Source of the DNA: Polaromonas jejuensis NBRC 106434 | GTDB lineage: Bacteria > Pseudomonadota > Gammaproteobacteria > Burkholderiales > Burkholderiaceae_C | Reading direction: 5' to 3' | NCBI RefSeq assembly: GCF_001598235.1 | Contig: NZ_BCYO01000004.1 | Span: forward strand, 62,001 to 126,000 | Length of the DNA stretch: 64,000 bases | Part shown: in pieces, positions 44,052-55,368 of the stretch | How positions within the stretch are numbered: the first letter of the stretch is position 1 | Layout: each line of letters starts with the position of its first letter | Program-made: the position numbers and the translations under genes | Notes under the pieces: generated by a model | What the model was told of the DNA's origin: nothing | The model's database searches: none | Seen by the model: the letters and a program-made list of their open reading frames with translations, nothing else

Positions 44052-46163
44052 ATGGCCGGTTTTTTTGGTTCGCGCGAAGGCACCAAGCTCTCAAGTCAGC
44101 AGTTCAAGGCCCAGCTGAATCGCGTCTACCGCTGGTACACGCTCGGTTTCGTGCTGTTTGTGGCCGTGCTTGCGGTGGCCGAGCGCATGGGCCTGCCGCG
44201 CTTGTGGATAGGCTTCACGTTTTTGATGGCGACCATAGGCCTTTATGCGGCCATCGGTGTCATGAGCCGCACCACCGACGCCGCCGAGTATTACGTCGCA
44301 GGCCGGCGCGTGCCGGCCGTCTACAACGGCATGGCCACCGGGGCCGACTGGATGTCGGCGGCCTCGTTTATCGGCCTGGCGGGCACGCTTTACCTCACCG
44401 GTTATAGCGGCCTGGCCTTCATCATGGGCTGGACGGGTGGCTATTGCCTGGTCGCCCTGGTGCTGGCGCCTTACCTGCGCAAGTTTGGCCAGTTCACCAT
44501 CCCCGACTTTCTGGGTGAGCGTTATGGCGGGCACTTGCCGCGGCTGATTGGCCTGGCCGCTGCGATTCTGTGCTCATTCACCTACCTGGTGGCCCAGATT
44601 TACGGCGTGGGCCTGATCACGTCCTACCTCACGGGCGTGGCGTTTGAGCTCGGAATTTTTCTCGGCCTGGGCGGCATTTTGGTGTGCTCGTTTCTGGGCG
44701 GCATGCGCGCCGTAACCTGGACCCAGGTGGCCCAGTACATCATTCTGGTTGTGGCTTACCTGATTCCGGTGGTCTGGCTGTCGGTCAAGCAGACCGGCGT
44801 TCCGGTGCCGCAACTGGTGTACGGTTTTCAGCTGGAAAAGGTCACCGCCAAGGAAAAAGAACTGAGCACCGACCCCAGGGAGCTGCAGGTCCGCGAGCTG
44901 TTCCGGCAGCGCTCCGAAGCGCTGGCTGAAAAGCTCAAGCATCCCGCCATCTCGCTGGCGGCCGACAAGCTGGCCGCCAACCAGCGCATGGATGCGCTGA
45001 AGGGCGGCAACGCTTCTGCGGCGGAAATTTCGGCGGCAGGCAAGGTACTGGCGGCCATGCCCAGGGATGAGGCCGCGGCCAGTGCGGCCTGGATGGCCGC
45101 CAAAGCCGCGGCAGACATCAAGACCCTGCCGCTCAATGGCATGCCCCCCCATGCGGCGCAATTTGCCGGAGACCCCGATGGAACGGCCCAGGAAAAGGAG
45201 CTTTACAACACCTCACGCCGGAATTTTCTTGCCCTGATCTTCTGCCTCATGGTGGGCACCGCGGCCTTGCCGCACATCCTGATGCGTTACTACACCGTCC
45301 CCAGCGTCCGGGAGGCGCGTCAGTCCGTGACATGGTCGCTGTTTTTTATCTTCCTGCTGTATTTCACGGCGCCTGCGCTCGCTGTGCTGGTGAAGTATGA
45401 AATATTCACGGTGCTGGTCGGGACGTCGTTTGACCAGCTGCCCGCCTGGGTCCAGCGGTGGAGCCGGATAGACCCGGCGCTGCTGTCGGTGGCCGATGTC
45501 AACCAGGACCATATCCTGCAGCTCAATGAAATCACCATAGGCGGCGACATTGTGGTGCTGCTCGCGCCCGAGCTGGCCGGGCTGCCGTATGTCATTTCCG
45601 GGCTGGTCGCGGCGGGGGGCCTGGCGGCCGCCCTTTCCACGGCGGACGGCCTGCTGCTGACCATTGCCAATGCGCTGGGCCATGACCTCTATTACAAGAT
45701 GATCGACCCCAACGCCTCGACCGTGAGCCGGGTGACGGTGTCCAAAATCCTGCTGCTCATGGTCGCCTTGCTGGCCGCATATGTGGCGGCCCAAAAACCT
45801 GCGGACATCCTGTTTTTGGTATCGGCGGCCTTTTCCTTTGCCGCGGCTTCCTTTTTTCCGGCGCTTAGCCTGGGTATTTTCTGGAAGCGTGCCACGGGCA
45901 TTGCGGCGGTGCTGGGCATGGTGTCGGGTTTGGGCGTGACCTCTTATTACATGTTCACCACCCAGCCCTGGTTGCGCGCCACCTTTGGCATCACGTCACC
46001 TGTTCAGCTGTGGTGGGGCATAGAGCCCATTTCCGCAGGCCTCTTCGGCGTGCCGGTGGGTTTTGCCGTGATCGTGCTGGTGAGCCTGATGACCCCGCCG
46101 CCCAGCCAGAAGGCCCAGGCGCTGGTGGAACATATCCGTTATCCCGACCTGAAGAGCTTTTAA
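44052..46163 (+). CDS. Sodium:solute symporter (VC_2705/ActP-like), with long inserted loops
   Basis: SSS-family transporter of 703 aa, larger than the roughly 550 aa of ActP. Core motifs: YYVAGRRVPAVYNGMATGADWMSAASFIG, GYCLVALVLAPYLRKFG and LVAAGGLAAALSTADGLLLTIANAL. A hydrophilic, Ala/Lys-rich insert spans about residues 262-385. A second insert holds DVNQDHILQLNE (Asp482-Glu493), which fits a calcium-binding EF-hand loop (D-x-N-x-D ... E at position 12). The DUF4212 partner precedes it. Likely a short-chain carboxylate symporter, by family; substrate unproven. Confidence 0.9.
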   Translation: MAGFFGSREGTKLSSQQFKAQLNRVYRWYTLGFVLFVAVLAVAERMGLPRLWIGFTFLMATIGLYAAIGVMSRTTDAAEYYVAGRRVPAVYNGMATGADWMSAASFIGLAGTLYLTGYSGLAFIMGWTGGYCLVALVLAPYLRKFGQFTIPDFLGERYGGHLPRLIGLAAAILCSFTYLVAQIYGVGLITSYLTGVAFELGIFLGLGGILVCSFLGGMRAVTWTQVAQYIILVVAYLIPVVWLSVKQTGVPVPQLVYGFQLEKVTAKEKELSTDPRELQVRELFRQRSEALAEKLKHPAISLAADKLAANQRMDALKGGNASAAEISAAGKVLAAMPRDEAAASAAWMAAKAAADIKTLPLNGMPPHAAQFAGDPDGTAQEKELYNTSRRNFLALIFCLMVGTAALPHILMRYYTVPSVREARQSVTWSLFFIFLLYFTAPALAVLVKYEIFTVLVGTSFDQLPAWVQRWSRIDPALLSVADVNQDHILQLNEITIGGDIVVLLAPELAGLPYVISGLVAAGGLAAALSTADGLLLTIANALGHDLYYKMIDPNASTVSRVTVSKILLLMVALLAAYVAAQKPADILFLVSAAFSFAAASFFPALSLGIFWKRATGIAAVLGMVSGLGVTSYYMFTTQPWLRATFGITSPVQLWWGIEPISAGLFGVPVGFAVIVLVSLMTPPPSQKAQALVEHIRYPDLKSF

Positions 46164-46228
46164 AACTAACTTTAAGTCGCCCCGCGGACCGCCGGTTGGG
46201 CTTTTGGCGCCCCAGCCTGTGATCAGGC

Positions 46229-46234
46229 TATAAT
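46229..46234 (+). promoter_or_regulatory. -10 box of the rpsF operon
   Basis: Perfect TATAAT 69 bp upstream of the rpsF start. A possible -35 TTGGCG lies 19 bp upstream of it, slightly too far. Confidence 0.5.
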
Positions 46235-46302
46235 GATGGGCTTCGCCTTGCTGCACCCTTAACGACGCTGGGGCAGCTTTCATTCAACCAAAAGGAGAGT
46301 TT

Positions 46303-46668
46303 ATGCGTCACTACGAGATCGTCTTGCTGATCCACCCGGATCAAAGCGAGCAAGTCCCAGCCATGCTGGAACGTTACAAGGGCATGATTACCGCCGGCGG
46401 TGGAAAAGTGCATCGTGTTGAAGATTGGGGCCGCCGCCAGCTGGTGTACCTGATCCAGAAACTCGCCAAAGCCCACTACCTCTGCATCAACATCGAAGCC
46501 AGCCAGGCCGTGATGGAAGAAATTGAACATGCGTTCAAGTTCAACGATGCCGTGCTGCGCCACCTGACCGTGGTCAAGAAGAAGGCTGAAACCGGCCCGT
46601 CCCTCATGATGCGCAACGTCGAGAGGGAAGAAGCCCGTAAAGCCCAGCAGCAGGAGTTTGCGGCGTAA
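46303..46668 (+). CDS. rpsF: 30S ribosomal protein S6
   Basis: Small-subunit protein of 121 aa that pairs with S18 on the 30S platform. AAAGGAGAG lies just before the start. The sequence begins [21 protein letters not shown] and contains [15 protein letters not shown], classic S6. First gene of rpsF-priB-rpsR-rplI. Confidence 0.97.
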   Translation: MRHYEIVLLIHPDQSEQVPAMLERYKGMITAGGGKVHRVEDWGRRQLVYLIQKLAKAHYLCINIEASQAVMEEIEHAFKFNDAVLRHLTVVKKKAETGPSLMMRNVEREEARKAQQQEFAA

Positions 46669-46718
46669 TTCGCCCAACCAGCTGTTGAACGCTTCGCTGC
46701 CGTGCTCCAGTCCCCGCA

Positions 46719-47018
46719 GTGAACCACGTTGAACTGACCGCCTGTATCGCCGAGGCCAGTCCTCTTCGCTACACGCCCGCCGGCATCCCCGCCGTCAATT
46801 TCGTCCTCGAACACGAGTCCGAAATCGTCGAAACCGGGGTCAAGAGGCAAGTCAAGTTAACGATGCGAGCCGTTGCTTTCGGATCACTGGCTGAACAGGC
46901 TGTTCAGCTGGCCCTAGGCAAGGCTTTCAGGTTTACCGGCTTTCTGATCAATGCACGCACCAGCAAAAGCGTTGTTTTTCATATTCAAGCAATCGAGCAA
47001 GTACTGAACCCCATTTAA
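46719..47018 (+). CDS. priB: Primosomal replication protein N
   Basis: Single-domain OB-fold protein of 99 aa (GTG start) that helps restart stalled replication forks with PriA. Begins [20 protein letters not shown] and has the SSB-like NFVLEHESE and [11 protein letters not shown] segments. It lies in the ribosomal operon between rpsF and rpsR, the same place as in E. coli. Confidence 0.93.
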   Translation: MNHVELTACIAEASPLRYTPAGIPAVNFVLEHESEIVETGVKRQVKLTMRAVAFGSLAEQAVQLALGKAFRFTGFLINARTSKSVVFHIQAIEQVLNPI

Positions 47019-47028
47019 GGAGTCCATC

Positions 47029-47313
47029 ATGGCCGGACCAAAACGTTTCAACAAAGACAAGCGCCCCAAGCGCAATACCCAATCCCTGCTGTTCAAGCGC
47101 AAGCGTTTTTGCCGCTTCACAGCCGCTGGCGTTGAAGAGATCGACTACAAGGACATCGACACCCTGCGCGATTTCGTAGCCGAAAACGGAAAAATCATCC
47201 CCGCACGCCTGACCGGCACGCGCGCGATTTTCCAGCGCCAGATCAACACCGCCGTCAAGCGCGCTCGCTTCCTCGCGATGCTGCCTTACAGCGACCAGCA
47301 CCGTAGCCTGTAA
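47029..47313 (+). CDS. rpsR: 30S ribosomal protein S18
   Basis: Small-subunit protein of 94 aa, partner of S6. The core [20 protein letters not shown] and [15 protein letters not shown] [20 protein letters not shown] with AMLPYSDQH near the end are diagnostic. The N-terminal 15 residues are basic. It lies 10 bp after priB, with AAGGAG before the start. Confidence 0.97.
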   Translation: MAGPKRFNKDKRPKRNTQSLLFKRKRFCRFTAAGVEEIDYKDIDTLRDFVAENGKIIPARLTGTRAIFQRQINTAVKRARFLAMLPYSDQHRSL

Positions 47314-47324
47314 GGAGAGCGACC

Positions 47325-47777
47325 ATGCAAATTATTCTGCTCGACAAAGTCGTGAACCTGGGCAACCTGGGCGAAGTCGTCAAAGTCAAAGACGGCTACG
47401 CACGCAACTTCCTGATCCCTTCCGGCCGCGCCCGTCGCGCCACGGCAGTGGCCATCAAGGAGTTCGAAGTCAAGCGCGCTGAACTTGAAAAAGCCGCCGC
47501 CGCCAAGCTCGCTGAAATGCAAGCCCAGGGCGAAAAGCTCGGCGGCACCACCGTCAAGCTGACGCAAAAAGCTGGCGTTGACGGCCGTCTGTTTGGTTCC
47601 GTGACCAACCATGACATCGCTCATGAGTTGACCAAGCAAAACTTCCCGGTTGCCAAGTCGCAAATCCGCATGCCTAACGGCCCGCTGAAGACCGTGGGCG
47701 ACCATGCTGTCAGCGTGGCGCTGCACACCGACGTGACGGTTGACATCACGGTCACGGTTTACGGCGAAACCGCTTAA
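47325..47777 (+). CDS. rplI: 50S ribosomal protein L9
   Basis: Large-subunit protein of 150 aa, full length. N-terminal domain [20 protein letters not shown] with [16 protein letters not shown], a long connecting helix rich in Lys/Ala/Glu, and a C-terminal domain with [16 protein letters not shown]. Last of the ribosomal protein operon; a strong terminator follows. Confidence 0.97.
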   Translation: MQIILLDKVVNLGNLGEVVKVKDGYARNFLIPSGRARRATAVAIKEFEVKRAELEKAAAAKLAEMQAQGEKLGGTTVKLTQKAGVDGRLFGSVTNHDIAHELTKQNFPVAKSQIRMPNGPLKTVGDHAVSVALHTDVTVDITVTVYGETA

Positions 47778-47798
47778 ATCGGGATTGTGTTGTCCTGA

Positions 47799-47825
47799 AA
47801 AGCCGCTCTCTGGAGCGGCTTTTTT
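47799..47825 (+). terminator. Terminator after rplI
   Basis: Stem GAAAAGCCGCTC / GAGCGGCTTTTTTC with a TCTG loop and a T-run, 22 bp after the stop. Confidence 0.9.
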
Positions 47826-47959
47826 CTTGGGGCAACGGTTTGAGCGCTTATGCACATCTCCAGGCCGCATTTCCACTGAATTTCCCCCGCTTATCCACAG
47901 ACTTGTCCTCCGCATTCCCAGCGTGCCGGCGTAGTATTTAGCTCTCTCTCAAGGAACCC

Positions 47960-49372
47960 ATGTCTGCCGTACTTTCCACCTATGACGATCCAGGCTACAG
48001 CCCCGACCGCCAGATCGCCCAGTTGCGTATTCCGCCGCACTCCATTGAAGGTGAATCCAGCGTCCTGGGGGGCTTGTTGCTCGACAACGGTGCCTGGGAC
48101 CGCGTGGGCGACCTGCTGTCGGACAAGGACTTCTACCGCCACGAACACCAGCTGATTTATGCGGCCGTGGGCGCGCTGATCAACGCCTCCAAGCCGGCCG
48201 ACATCATTACCGTTTACGAGCACCTGCAAAACCTTGGCAAGGCGGACGAAGTAGGGGGCTTGAGCTACCTCAACGCGCTGGCCCAGTACGTGCCCAGCGC
48301 CAGCAACGTGCGCCGCTATGCCGAGATCGTGCGGGAGCGCTCCATTCTGCGCAAGCTGGTCTCAGCCTCTGACGAGATTGCCACGGCGGCCTTCAGTCCG
48401 CAGGGCAAGGCGGTGGCGACCATTCTTGACGAAGCCGAGCAGAAAATCTTCAACATCGGCGAGCAGGGCTCCCGCTCGCAGCAGGGCTTCCAGAGCATGG
48501 ACACCCTGGTGGTGGACCTGCTGGATCGCGTCACCGAGATGTCGGAAAACCCGCAGGACGTCACCGGCGTGCCCACCGGCTTTGTCGACCTTGACCGCAT
48601 GACCTCCGGCCTGCAGGCCGGCGACCTGGTCATTCTGGCGGCGCGCCCGTCCATGGGTAAAACCGCACTCGCCATTAACATCGCCGAGCATGTCGCCTTG
48701 AATGAAGGCCTGCCGGTGGCCGTGTTTTCCATGGAAATGGGGGCCTCCCAGCTGGCCGTGCGTATCGTGGGCTCCATCGGCCGGATTGACCAGGGCAACC
48801 TGCGCACCGGCAAGCTCACCGACGAGGAGTGGCCGCGCCTGACCGAGGCGATTGAAAAGCTGCGCACCATCTCGCTGCACATCGATGAAACTGCCGGCCT
48901 CACGGTCAGCGAGCTGCGCGCCAACGCCAGGCGCCTGGCCCGCCAGTGCGGCAAGCTGGGCCTGATCGTCATCGACTATTTGCAGCTCATGAGCGTGTCC
49001 ACCGGCATGAGCGATGAAAACCGCGCCACCGCCGTCGGCGAAATTTCACGCGGCCTGAAGATGCTGGCCAAGGAGCTGCAGTGCCCCGTGATTGCCCTGT
49101 CGCAGCTCAGCCGGGGTGTCGAGTCCCGCACCGACAAGCGCCCCATGATGAGCGACCTGCGCGAGTCCGGCGCCATCGAGCAGGACGCAGACATCATCAT
49201 GTTCATCTACCGCGACGAGTACTACACCAAAGAGGCCTGCAAGGAGCCCGGCGTGGCCGAGGTCATCATCAGCAAGCAGCGTAACGGCCCGACCGGGACG
49301 GTGAAGCTGGCCTTCATGAACCGGATTACCAAGTTTGAGAGCCTGGCGAGCGGCGCCCACGGGGATTATTGA
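47960..49372 (+). CDS. dnaB: Replicative DNA helicase
   Basis: Hexameric helicase of 470 aa. ATG with AAGGAA just upstream. N-terminal domain (LRIPPHSIEGESSVLGGLLL), then the RecA-like ATPase with Walker A ARPSMGKTALAINIA near residue 230, Walker B LGLIVIDYLQLM, and CPVIALSQLSRGVE with RPMMSDLRESGAIEQDAD. No intein and no frameshift. Follows the rplI operon as in many proteobacteria. Confidence 0.97.
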   Translation: MSAVLSTYDDPGYSPDRQIAQLRIPPHSIEGESSVLGGLLLDNGAWDRVGDLLSDKDFYRHEHQLIYAAVGALINASKPADIITVYEHLQNLGKADEVGGLSYLNALAQYVPSASNVRRYAEIVRERSILRKLVSASDEIATAAFSPQGKAVATILDEAEQKIFNIGEQGSRSQQGFQSMDTLVVDLLDRVTEMSENPQDVTGVPTGFVDLDRMTSGLQAGDLVILAARPSMGKTALAINIAEHVALNEGLPVAVFSMEMGASQLAVRIVGSIGRIDQGNLRTGKLTDEEWPRLTEAIEKLRTISLHIDETAGLTVSELRANARRLARQCGKLGLIVIDYLQLMSVSTGMSDENRATAVGEISRGLKMLAKELQCPVIALSQLSRGVESRTDKRPMMSDLRESGAIEQDADIIMFIYRDEYYTKEACKEPGVAEVIISKQRNGPTGTVKLAFMNRITKFESLASGAHGDY

Positions 49373-49541
49373 GGCGCACTGCCTCACCGCGCCTGCTTCA
49401 TGCGCCGCGGTACGATAGTTCCTCTTTTAACCTTGCGCTGGGGCGTCAGCCCGATGGGCGGCCCCACCCATGCTTGCCTCAAAACCGCGCTGACTGTCGA
49501 GCACGCCGTGCGACATTTCCAGCGTTAGAAAATATTCCCTT

Positions 49542-50738
49542 ATGAACAAGAATTTCCTGCGGGCCGCCCTGGTGCTGGGCCTGCTGTCGGCCATTGGCCC
49601 CTTCGCCATCGACATGTACCTGCCGGCGCTGCCGTCCATAGGCCAGAGTCTGGGCGCCTCCATGGGGGCCGTGCAGGCCAGCCTGATGGCGTTCTTCATC
49701 TCCATGGGCATAGGGCAAATCATCTATGGGCCGGTCTCTGACATGGCCGGCCGCAAGCCGCCGCTGTATTTCGGCCTGCTGCTTTTTGCGGCGGGCAGCA
49801 TTGGCTGTGCGCTGGCGCCGGACATCCAGACGCTGGTGCTGCTGCGCTTTGTGCAGGGGCTGGGGGCTTGCGCCGGCATGGTGGTGCCGCGCGCGGTGGT
49901 GCGGGATCTGCACACCGGCCACAACGCGGCGCGGCTGATGTCGCTGCTGATGCTGGTGTTCAGCGTCTCGCCCATCCTCGCGCCGCTGGCGGGCAGCCTG
50001 CTCATCGAGTGGTTCGGCTGGCGCAGTGTGTTCTGGGCCGTGACGGTTGCTGCGGCGCTGGGCCTGCTATTGCTGGCTTTCAGCCTGCCCGAGACGCGGC
50101 CGGCGGCGAGCCGCGCTAACAGCAGCTTGCGCAGTGCGCTCGCGGCCTACGGCGTGCTGCTGCGCGACCGCCATTTCATGGGGCTGGTGTTCATTGGCGC
50201 CTTCGGAATTTCCAGCTTTTTTGTCTACCTGGCGAATTCCTCGTTTGTGATGATCAACCACTATGGGCTCACGCCGCGCCAGTACAGCCTGGTTTTCGCG
50301 GCCAATGCCGCCTCCTTCATAGGCGCTTCGCAGTTCACGGGACGACTCGCTGCGCGTTTTGGCCTGGTGGCTGTGGTGAGGGTGGCCGTCGCCGGTTATG
50401 CGGCGGTGATGGCCCTGCTGTTGCTCACCAGTCTGCTGGGCGTCGAGCGGCTGGAGGTGATGATTGCCTTGCTGCTGCTGGGCTACGGCTTCCTCGGCCT
50501 GGTGCTGCCGACGACGGCCGTGCTGGCGCTGGAGGCGCATGGCAGCATTGCCGGAACGGCTTCGGCCCTGATGGGCACCGTGCAGTTTGTGAGCGGCGCG
50601 CTGGTCATGGCTGTGGTGGGCCAGTTTGTGGATGGCAGCGCGCGCCCCATGATTGCCGGCATCGCCGGCTGCGCACTGATGGCGTTTGTCGTGGCGCGCA
50701 GCACGCTGGGGCGGGCACGGTCTGCCGGTCTGCGATGA
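49542..50738 (+). CDS. Bcr/CflA-type multidrug efflux MFS transporter
   Basis: Twelve-TM antiporter of 398 aa. Typical Bcr/CflA opening: LGLLSAIGPFAIDMYLPALP with the acidic residue in TM1, then the motif A loop YGPVSDMAGRKPPL. RFVQGLGACAGMVVPRAVVRD is the Bcr/CflA TM4 signature. Probably exports drugs or metabolites by proton antiport; substrate unknown. Not in an obvious operon. Confidence 0.9.
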   Translation: MNKNFLRAALVLGLLSAIGPFAIDMYLPALPSIGQSLGASMGAVQASLMAFFISMGIGQIIYGPVSDMAGRKPPLYFGLLLFAAGSIGCALAPDIQTLVLLRFVQGLGACAGMVVPRAVVRDLHTGHNAARLMSLLMLVFSVSPILAPLAGSLLIEWFGWRSVFWAVTVAAALGLLLLAFSLPETRPAASRANSSLRSALAAYGVLLRDRHFMGLVFIGAFGISSFFVYLANSSFVMINHYGLTPRQYSLVFAANAASFIGASQFTGRLAARFGLVAVVRVAVAGYAAVMALLLLTSLLGVERLEVMIALLLLGYGFLGLVLPTTAVLALEAHGSIAGTASALMGTVQFVSGALVMAVVGQFVDGSARPMIAGIAGCALMAFVVARSTLGRARSAGLR

Positions 50739-50810
50739 CGCCTTGGGGCCCTTGAATGGCAGTTGTCGCCAGCGCAGGCAGAAATGACTCTCTCCGTGAT
50801 CTTGATGGGC

Positions 50811-50864
50811 TGATTGGCCTCTGGGGCCTGAGCCGTGGGCGCAAGCAGCTATGAATTTGGTAGC
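50811..50864 (-). repeat. Dispersed hairpin repeat, copy after the Bcr/CflA gene
   Basis: Minus strand: GCTACCAAATTCATAGC end repeat, then TGCTTGCGCCCACGG, CTCAGGCCCCAGAGGCCAAT. A partial second copy may lie just upstream (50761-50790, with GCGCAGGCAGAAATGACT). Confidence 0.7.
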
Positions 50865-50900
50865 GACTTAGGCCGGGCGGCCTTGTCCATGCGCTGGCCT

Positions 50901-51497
50901 TTAGCCCAAACCCAGGGCCTTGTACACGCGCAGCGCCGCATAGGCATCGTTCGCCGCATAGACGGCCTGGGCTTCCGACAGGCGGGCGTTGGCCCAGTTG
51001 GAGGTGGCGGCCTTTTTGGACTTGATGAAGCGCTTGTTGAACAGCACCGCCACGGCGCCACGCACGCCCATGTCCTTGCGGTAGCCGCGCTCCTTGAACA
51101 CATGGTTGAGATCCAGCACGCCTTGCGGCTCCACCCCGAGTTTGTGGATGATGCGCCGGCGGTCATCGCCCAGGCCAAAACCCGCCTTGGTGATGGCCGG
51201 CGCCTGCAGCAGTTGCGCCACGGCGCGGCGGCAGTCGGCGTCTTCCAGCTGGAAGATATAGGCTTTTTCGAGCGTGGAGAGCTGCACGATATGCGGTCCG
51301 CCGGAGGCCTCGTTTTTGGTAAAAGTGGGTTTGGACTCGGTGTCAAACCCCAGGGCCGTGACGCCGGCCAGCGCTTGCAGGGCCGTTGCGGCCTGTTGCG
51401 CCGTTGAAATCACCTCGATCTGGCTCAAGCCGAGGCGGTCAAAAGGCTCGAGCAGGGCGATTTGCTCTTTACCGGGGGTCAAATGGCGCTCGGTCAT
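50901..51497 (-). CDS. RNase D-like 3'-5' exonuclease domain protein
   Basis: Single DEDDy exonuclease domain, 198 aa. Exo I has the D-x-E motif in ALGFDTESKP near residue 51; Exo II is in AGFGLGDDRRRI; Exo III is Y-x3-D in AVYAANDAYAALRVY near residue 180. No HRDC domain, so it is shorter than RNase D (about 375 aa). Likely degrades RNA or DNA 3' ends; substrate unknown. Confidence 0.88.
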   Translation of the reverse strand: MTERHLTPGKEQIALLEPFDRLGLSQIEVISTAQQAATALQALAGVTALGFDTESKPTFTKNEASGGPHIVQLSTLEKAYIFQLEDADCRRAVAQLLQAPAITKAGFGLGDDRRRIIHKLGVEPQGVLDLNHVFKERGYRKDMGVRGAVAVLFNKRFIKSKKAATSNWANARLSEAQAVYAANDAYAALRVYKALGLG

Positions 51498-51573
51498 AGG
51501 GTTCCATGCATGAAAATAGGGCTAGAGCTTACAGCCCAATGCTGTAGCGTCAGCACGGACAGCACGATCCATC

Positions 51574-51831
51574 ATGGCCACCGCAAAAAGCATCACCACC
51601 GACGACTACAAGTTGTTCCCCTCGCCGCGCAACCGGCATCGCACGATTTTCCTGTACCAGGTGTTTGTGCCTTACCCCTACATGCTGATCGACCTGGAGA
51701 GCTACGGCTTTCAGGGCAAGTACAGCCTGTTTGCGGCCTGCCGGCTGTCCGACATGAAGATGGGGCAACTGGTCACGCTGGAGCTGCCCGGGGACGAGGC
51801 GAAGTTCAAGGCCCAGTTTGTCCCGGATTGA
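51574..51831 (+). CDS. Conserved small protein of unknown function
   Basis: Protein of 85 aa beginning MATAKSITTDDYKLFPSPRN and rich in Tyr/Phe/Leu (TIFLYQVFVPYPYMLIDLES). No signal peptide or TM helix. I recognise no named family. It is divergent from the exonuclease gene with a 76-bp gap, its codon usage matches its neighbours, and its antisense frames are weaker, so it is probably real. Confidence 0.7.
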   Translation: MATAKSITTDDYKLFPSPRNRHRTIFLYQVFVPYPYMLIDLESYGFQGKYSLFAACRLSDMKMGQLVTLELPGDEAKFKAQFVPD

Positions 51832-51833
51832 GC

Positions 51834-51890
51834 ATGAAAAGTGCTGCTAGCCCTTATAGGGCGGGCATTTGAAGCTATTGATTCGATAGC
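51834..51890 (-). repeat. Dispersed hairpin repeat, copy between the 85-aa gene and fadH
   Basis: Minus strand: GCTATCGAATCAATAGC end repeat, then TTCAAATGCCCGCCCTATAA, GGGCTAGCAGC and ACTTTTCAT. The GCCCTATAAGGGC hairpin is perfect. It starts 2 bp after the stop of the small gene. Confidence 0.85.
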
Positions 51891-51934
51891 GATTCATGCA
51901 TAGACCAGGCCGCATTCAAGGTGCGGCCCATGAC

Positions 51935-54034
<2,100 letters not shown>

Positions 54035-54154
54035 TCAGGTTTGACTGCATGGTAGTCGCAAGCTGCGCGGTTCGTGGCCGCACCGTGCCCTCTAGGTGAC
54101 AGCCTCTAGCACGCCTGCGGGCAAACCCTGACAGACCGCCCAGGTCCGCTGGGT

Positions 54155-54213
54155 ACTATGAATTTAATAGCTGCCTGTGCCCGAAAACATTGGGCTAGCG
54201 GCTCTTTTTTATT
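54155..54213 (+). repeat. Dispersed hairpin repeat, copy forming the pyrD 3' end
   Basis: ACTATGAATTTAATAGC end repeat, then CTGCCTGTGCCCGAAAACAT, TGGGCTAGCGGCTCTTTTTT and ATTG. The GCCC...GGGC arms are intact. On the minus strand the GGCTCTTTTTTATTG part encodes the last residues of PyrD and its CTAG supplies the TAG stop. Confidence 0.8.
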
Positions 54214-55247
54214 GCAAGCGCGGCTTCGGCCACCAGCTCCGGGCCCTTGTAGATCAGGCCGGTGTAGATTTGCACCAGGTCGGCGCCGGCCTTGATTTTG
54301 GAGACCGCGTCCGGGCCGCTGAGCACACCGCCCACGCCGATGATGGGAAAGCCCGCACCCAGTGCGGCGCGCAGCTGGCCGATCACGCGGTTGCTGGCTT
54401 GCAGCACCGGCGCACCGCTGAGCCCACCGGTTTCCTCGGCGTGGCGCAGGCCCTTGACGGCTTCGCGGCTCAGCGTGGTGTTGGTGGCGACCACGCCGTC
54501 CATGGCGTGGCGCTTCAGGGTGGCGGCAATCACGTCGACTTGGGGCTGGTCGAGGTCGGGTGCGATTTTCACGAAGATGGGCACGCGCTTGCCGTGCTGT
54601 GCGGCCAGGGTTTCGCGGCGCTCGGCAATCCGACCCAGCAGGGCATCGAGGGCTTCGTCGCTTTGCAGGGCGCGCAGGTTTTTGGTGTTGGGGCTGGAAA
54701 TGTTGACCGTGACGTAGTCGGCATGCGGGTACACGCCGCTAAGGCAGATCAGGTAGTCGTCCACCGCGTTTTCAATCGGCGTGGCGGCGTTCTTGCCGAT
54801 GTTCAGGCCGAGCAGCAGCGGCGCCTGGCCGCCTTGCTTACGAACGGCGGACTTTTGCACATTGGCCAAAAACGCATCCAGGCCTTCGTTGTTAAAGCCC
54901 AGGCGGTTGATCAGCGCGTTGGCTTCGGGCAGGCGGAACATGCGCGGCTTGGGGTTGCCGGGCTGCGCCTTGGGCGTCACGGTGCCGACCTCGACAAAGC
55001 CGAAACCCATGGCGGCCAGGCCGTCGATGCAGCGGGCGTTTTTGTCGAGCCCGGCGGCCAGGCCCACGCGGTTCGGGAATTTCAGCCCGGCCAGCTCGAT
55101 CGGGTCGCTGATCCGGCTGGTGCAGTAGGCCATGGCCAGCGGCGTGCCCTGGGTGCGCGCCAGCGACGACATGGTCAGTTCGTGAGCGGTTTCGGGGTCT
55201 AGCCCAAATAAAAAGGGGCGGGCCAGGGCGTAGGGGAGCAGGGACAT
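54195..55247 (-). CDS. pyrD: Dihydroorotate dehydrogenase (quinone), class 2
   Basis: Membrane-associated flavoprotein of 350 aa that oxidises dihydroorotate in pyrimidine synthesis. Start at 55247 ([25 protein letters not shown]), which has the N-terminal amphipathic segment of class 2 enzymes; a longer frame from 55352 adds 35 residues overlapping the rpiA promoter. Motifs: [47 protein letters not shown], and [11 protein letters not shown]. The final AIKKSR and the stop lie in the dispersed repeat (54155-54213). Divergent from rpiA. Confidence 0.95.
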   Translation of the reverse strand: MSLLPYALARPFLFGLDPETAHELTMSSLARTQGTPLAMAYCTSRISDPIELAGLKFPNRVGLAAGLDKNARCIDGLAAMGFGFVEVGTVTPKAQPGNPKPRMFRLPEANALINRLGFNNEGLDAFLANVQKSAVRKQGGQAPLLLGLNIGKNAATPIENAVDDYLICLSGVYPHADYVTVNISSPNTKNLRALQSDEALDALLGRIAERRETLAAQHGKRVPIFVKIAPDLDQPQVDVIAATLKRHAMDGVVATNTTLSREAVKGLRHAEETGGLSGAPVLQASNRVIGQLRAALGAGFPIIGVGGVLSGPDAVSKIKAGADLVQIYTGLIYKGPELVAEAALAIKKSR

Positions 55248-55368
55248 TGGATAATTCGGGCAGATTGCAGTGGATGGCGCGGGCCGGTCAGGCTCTCGGG
55301 TCCGCGAGTCATGAGTGCCGATTGTCGCAAAAAGCAGTTCCTCCCTTTCCAACCCTTTAAAGCCTCCT

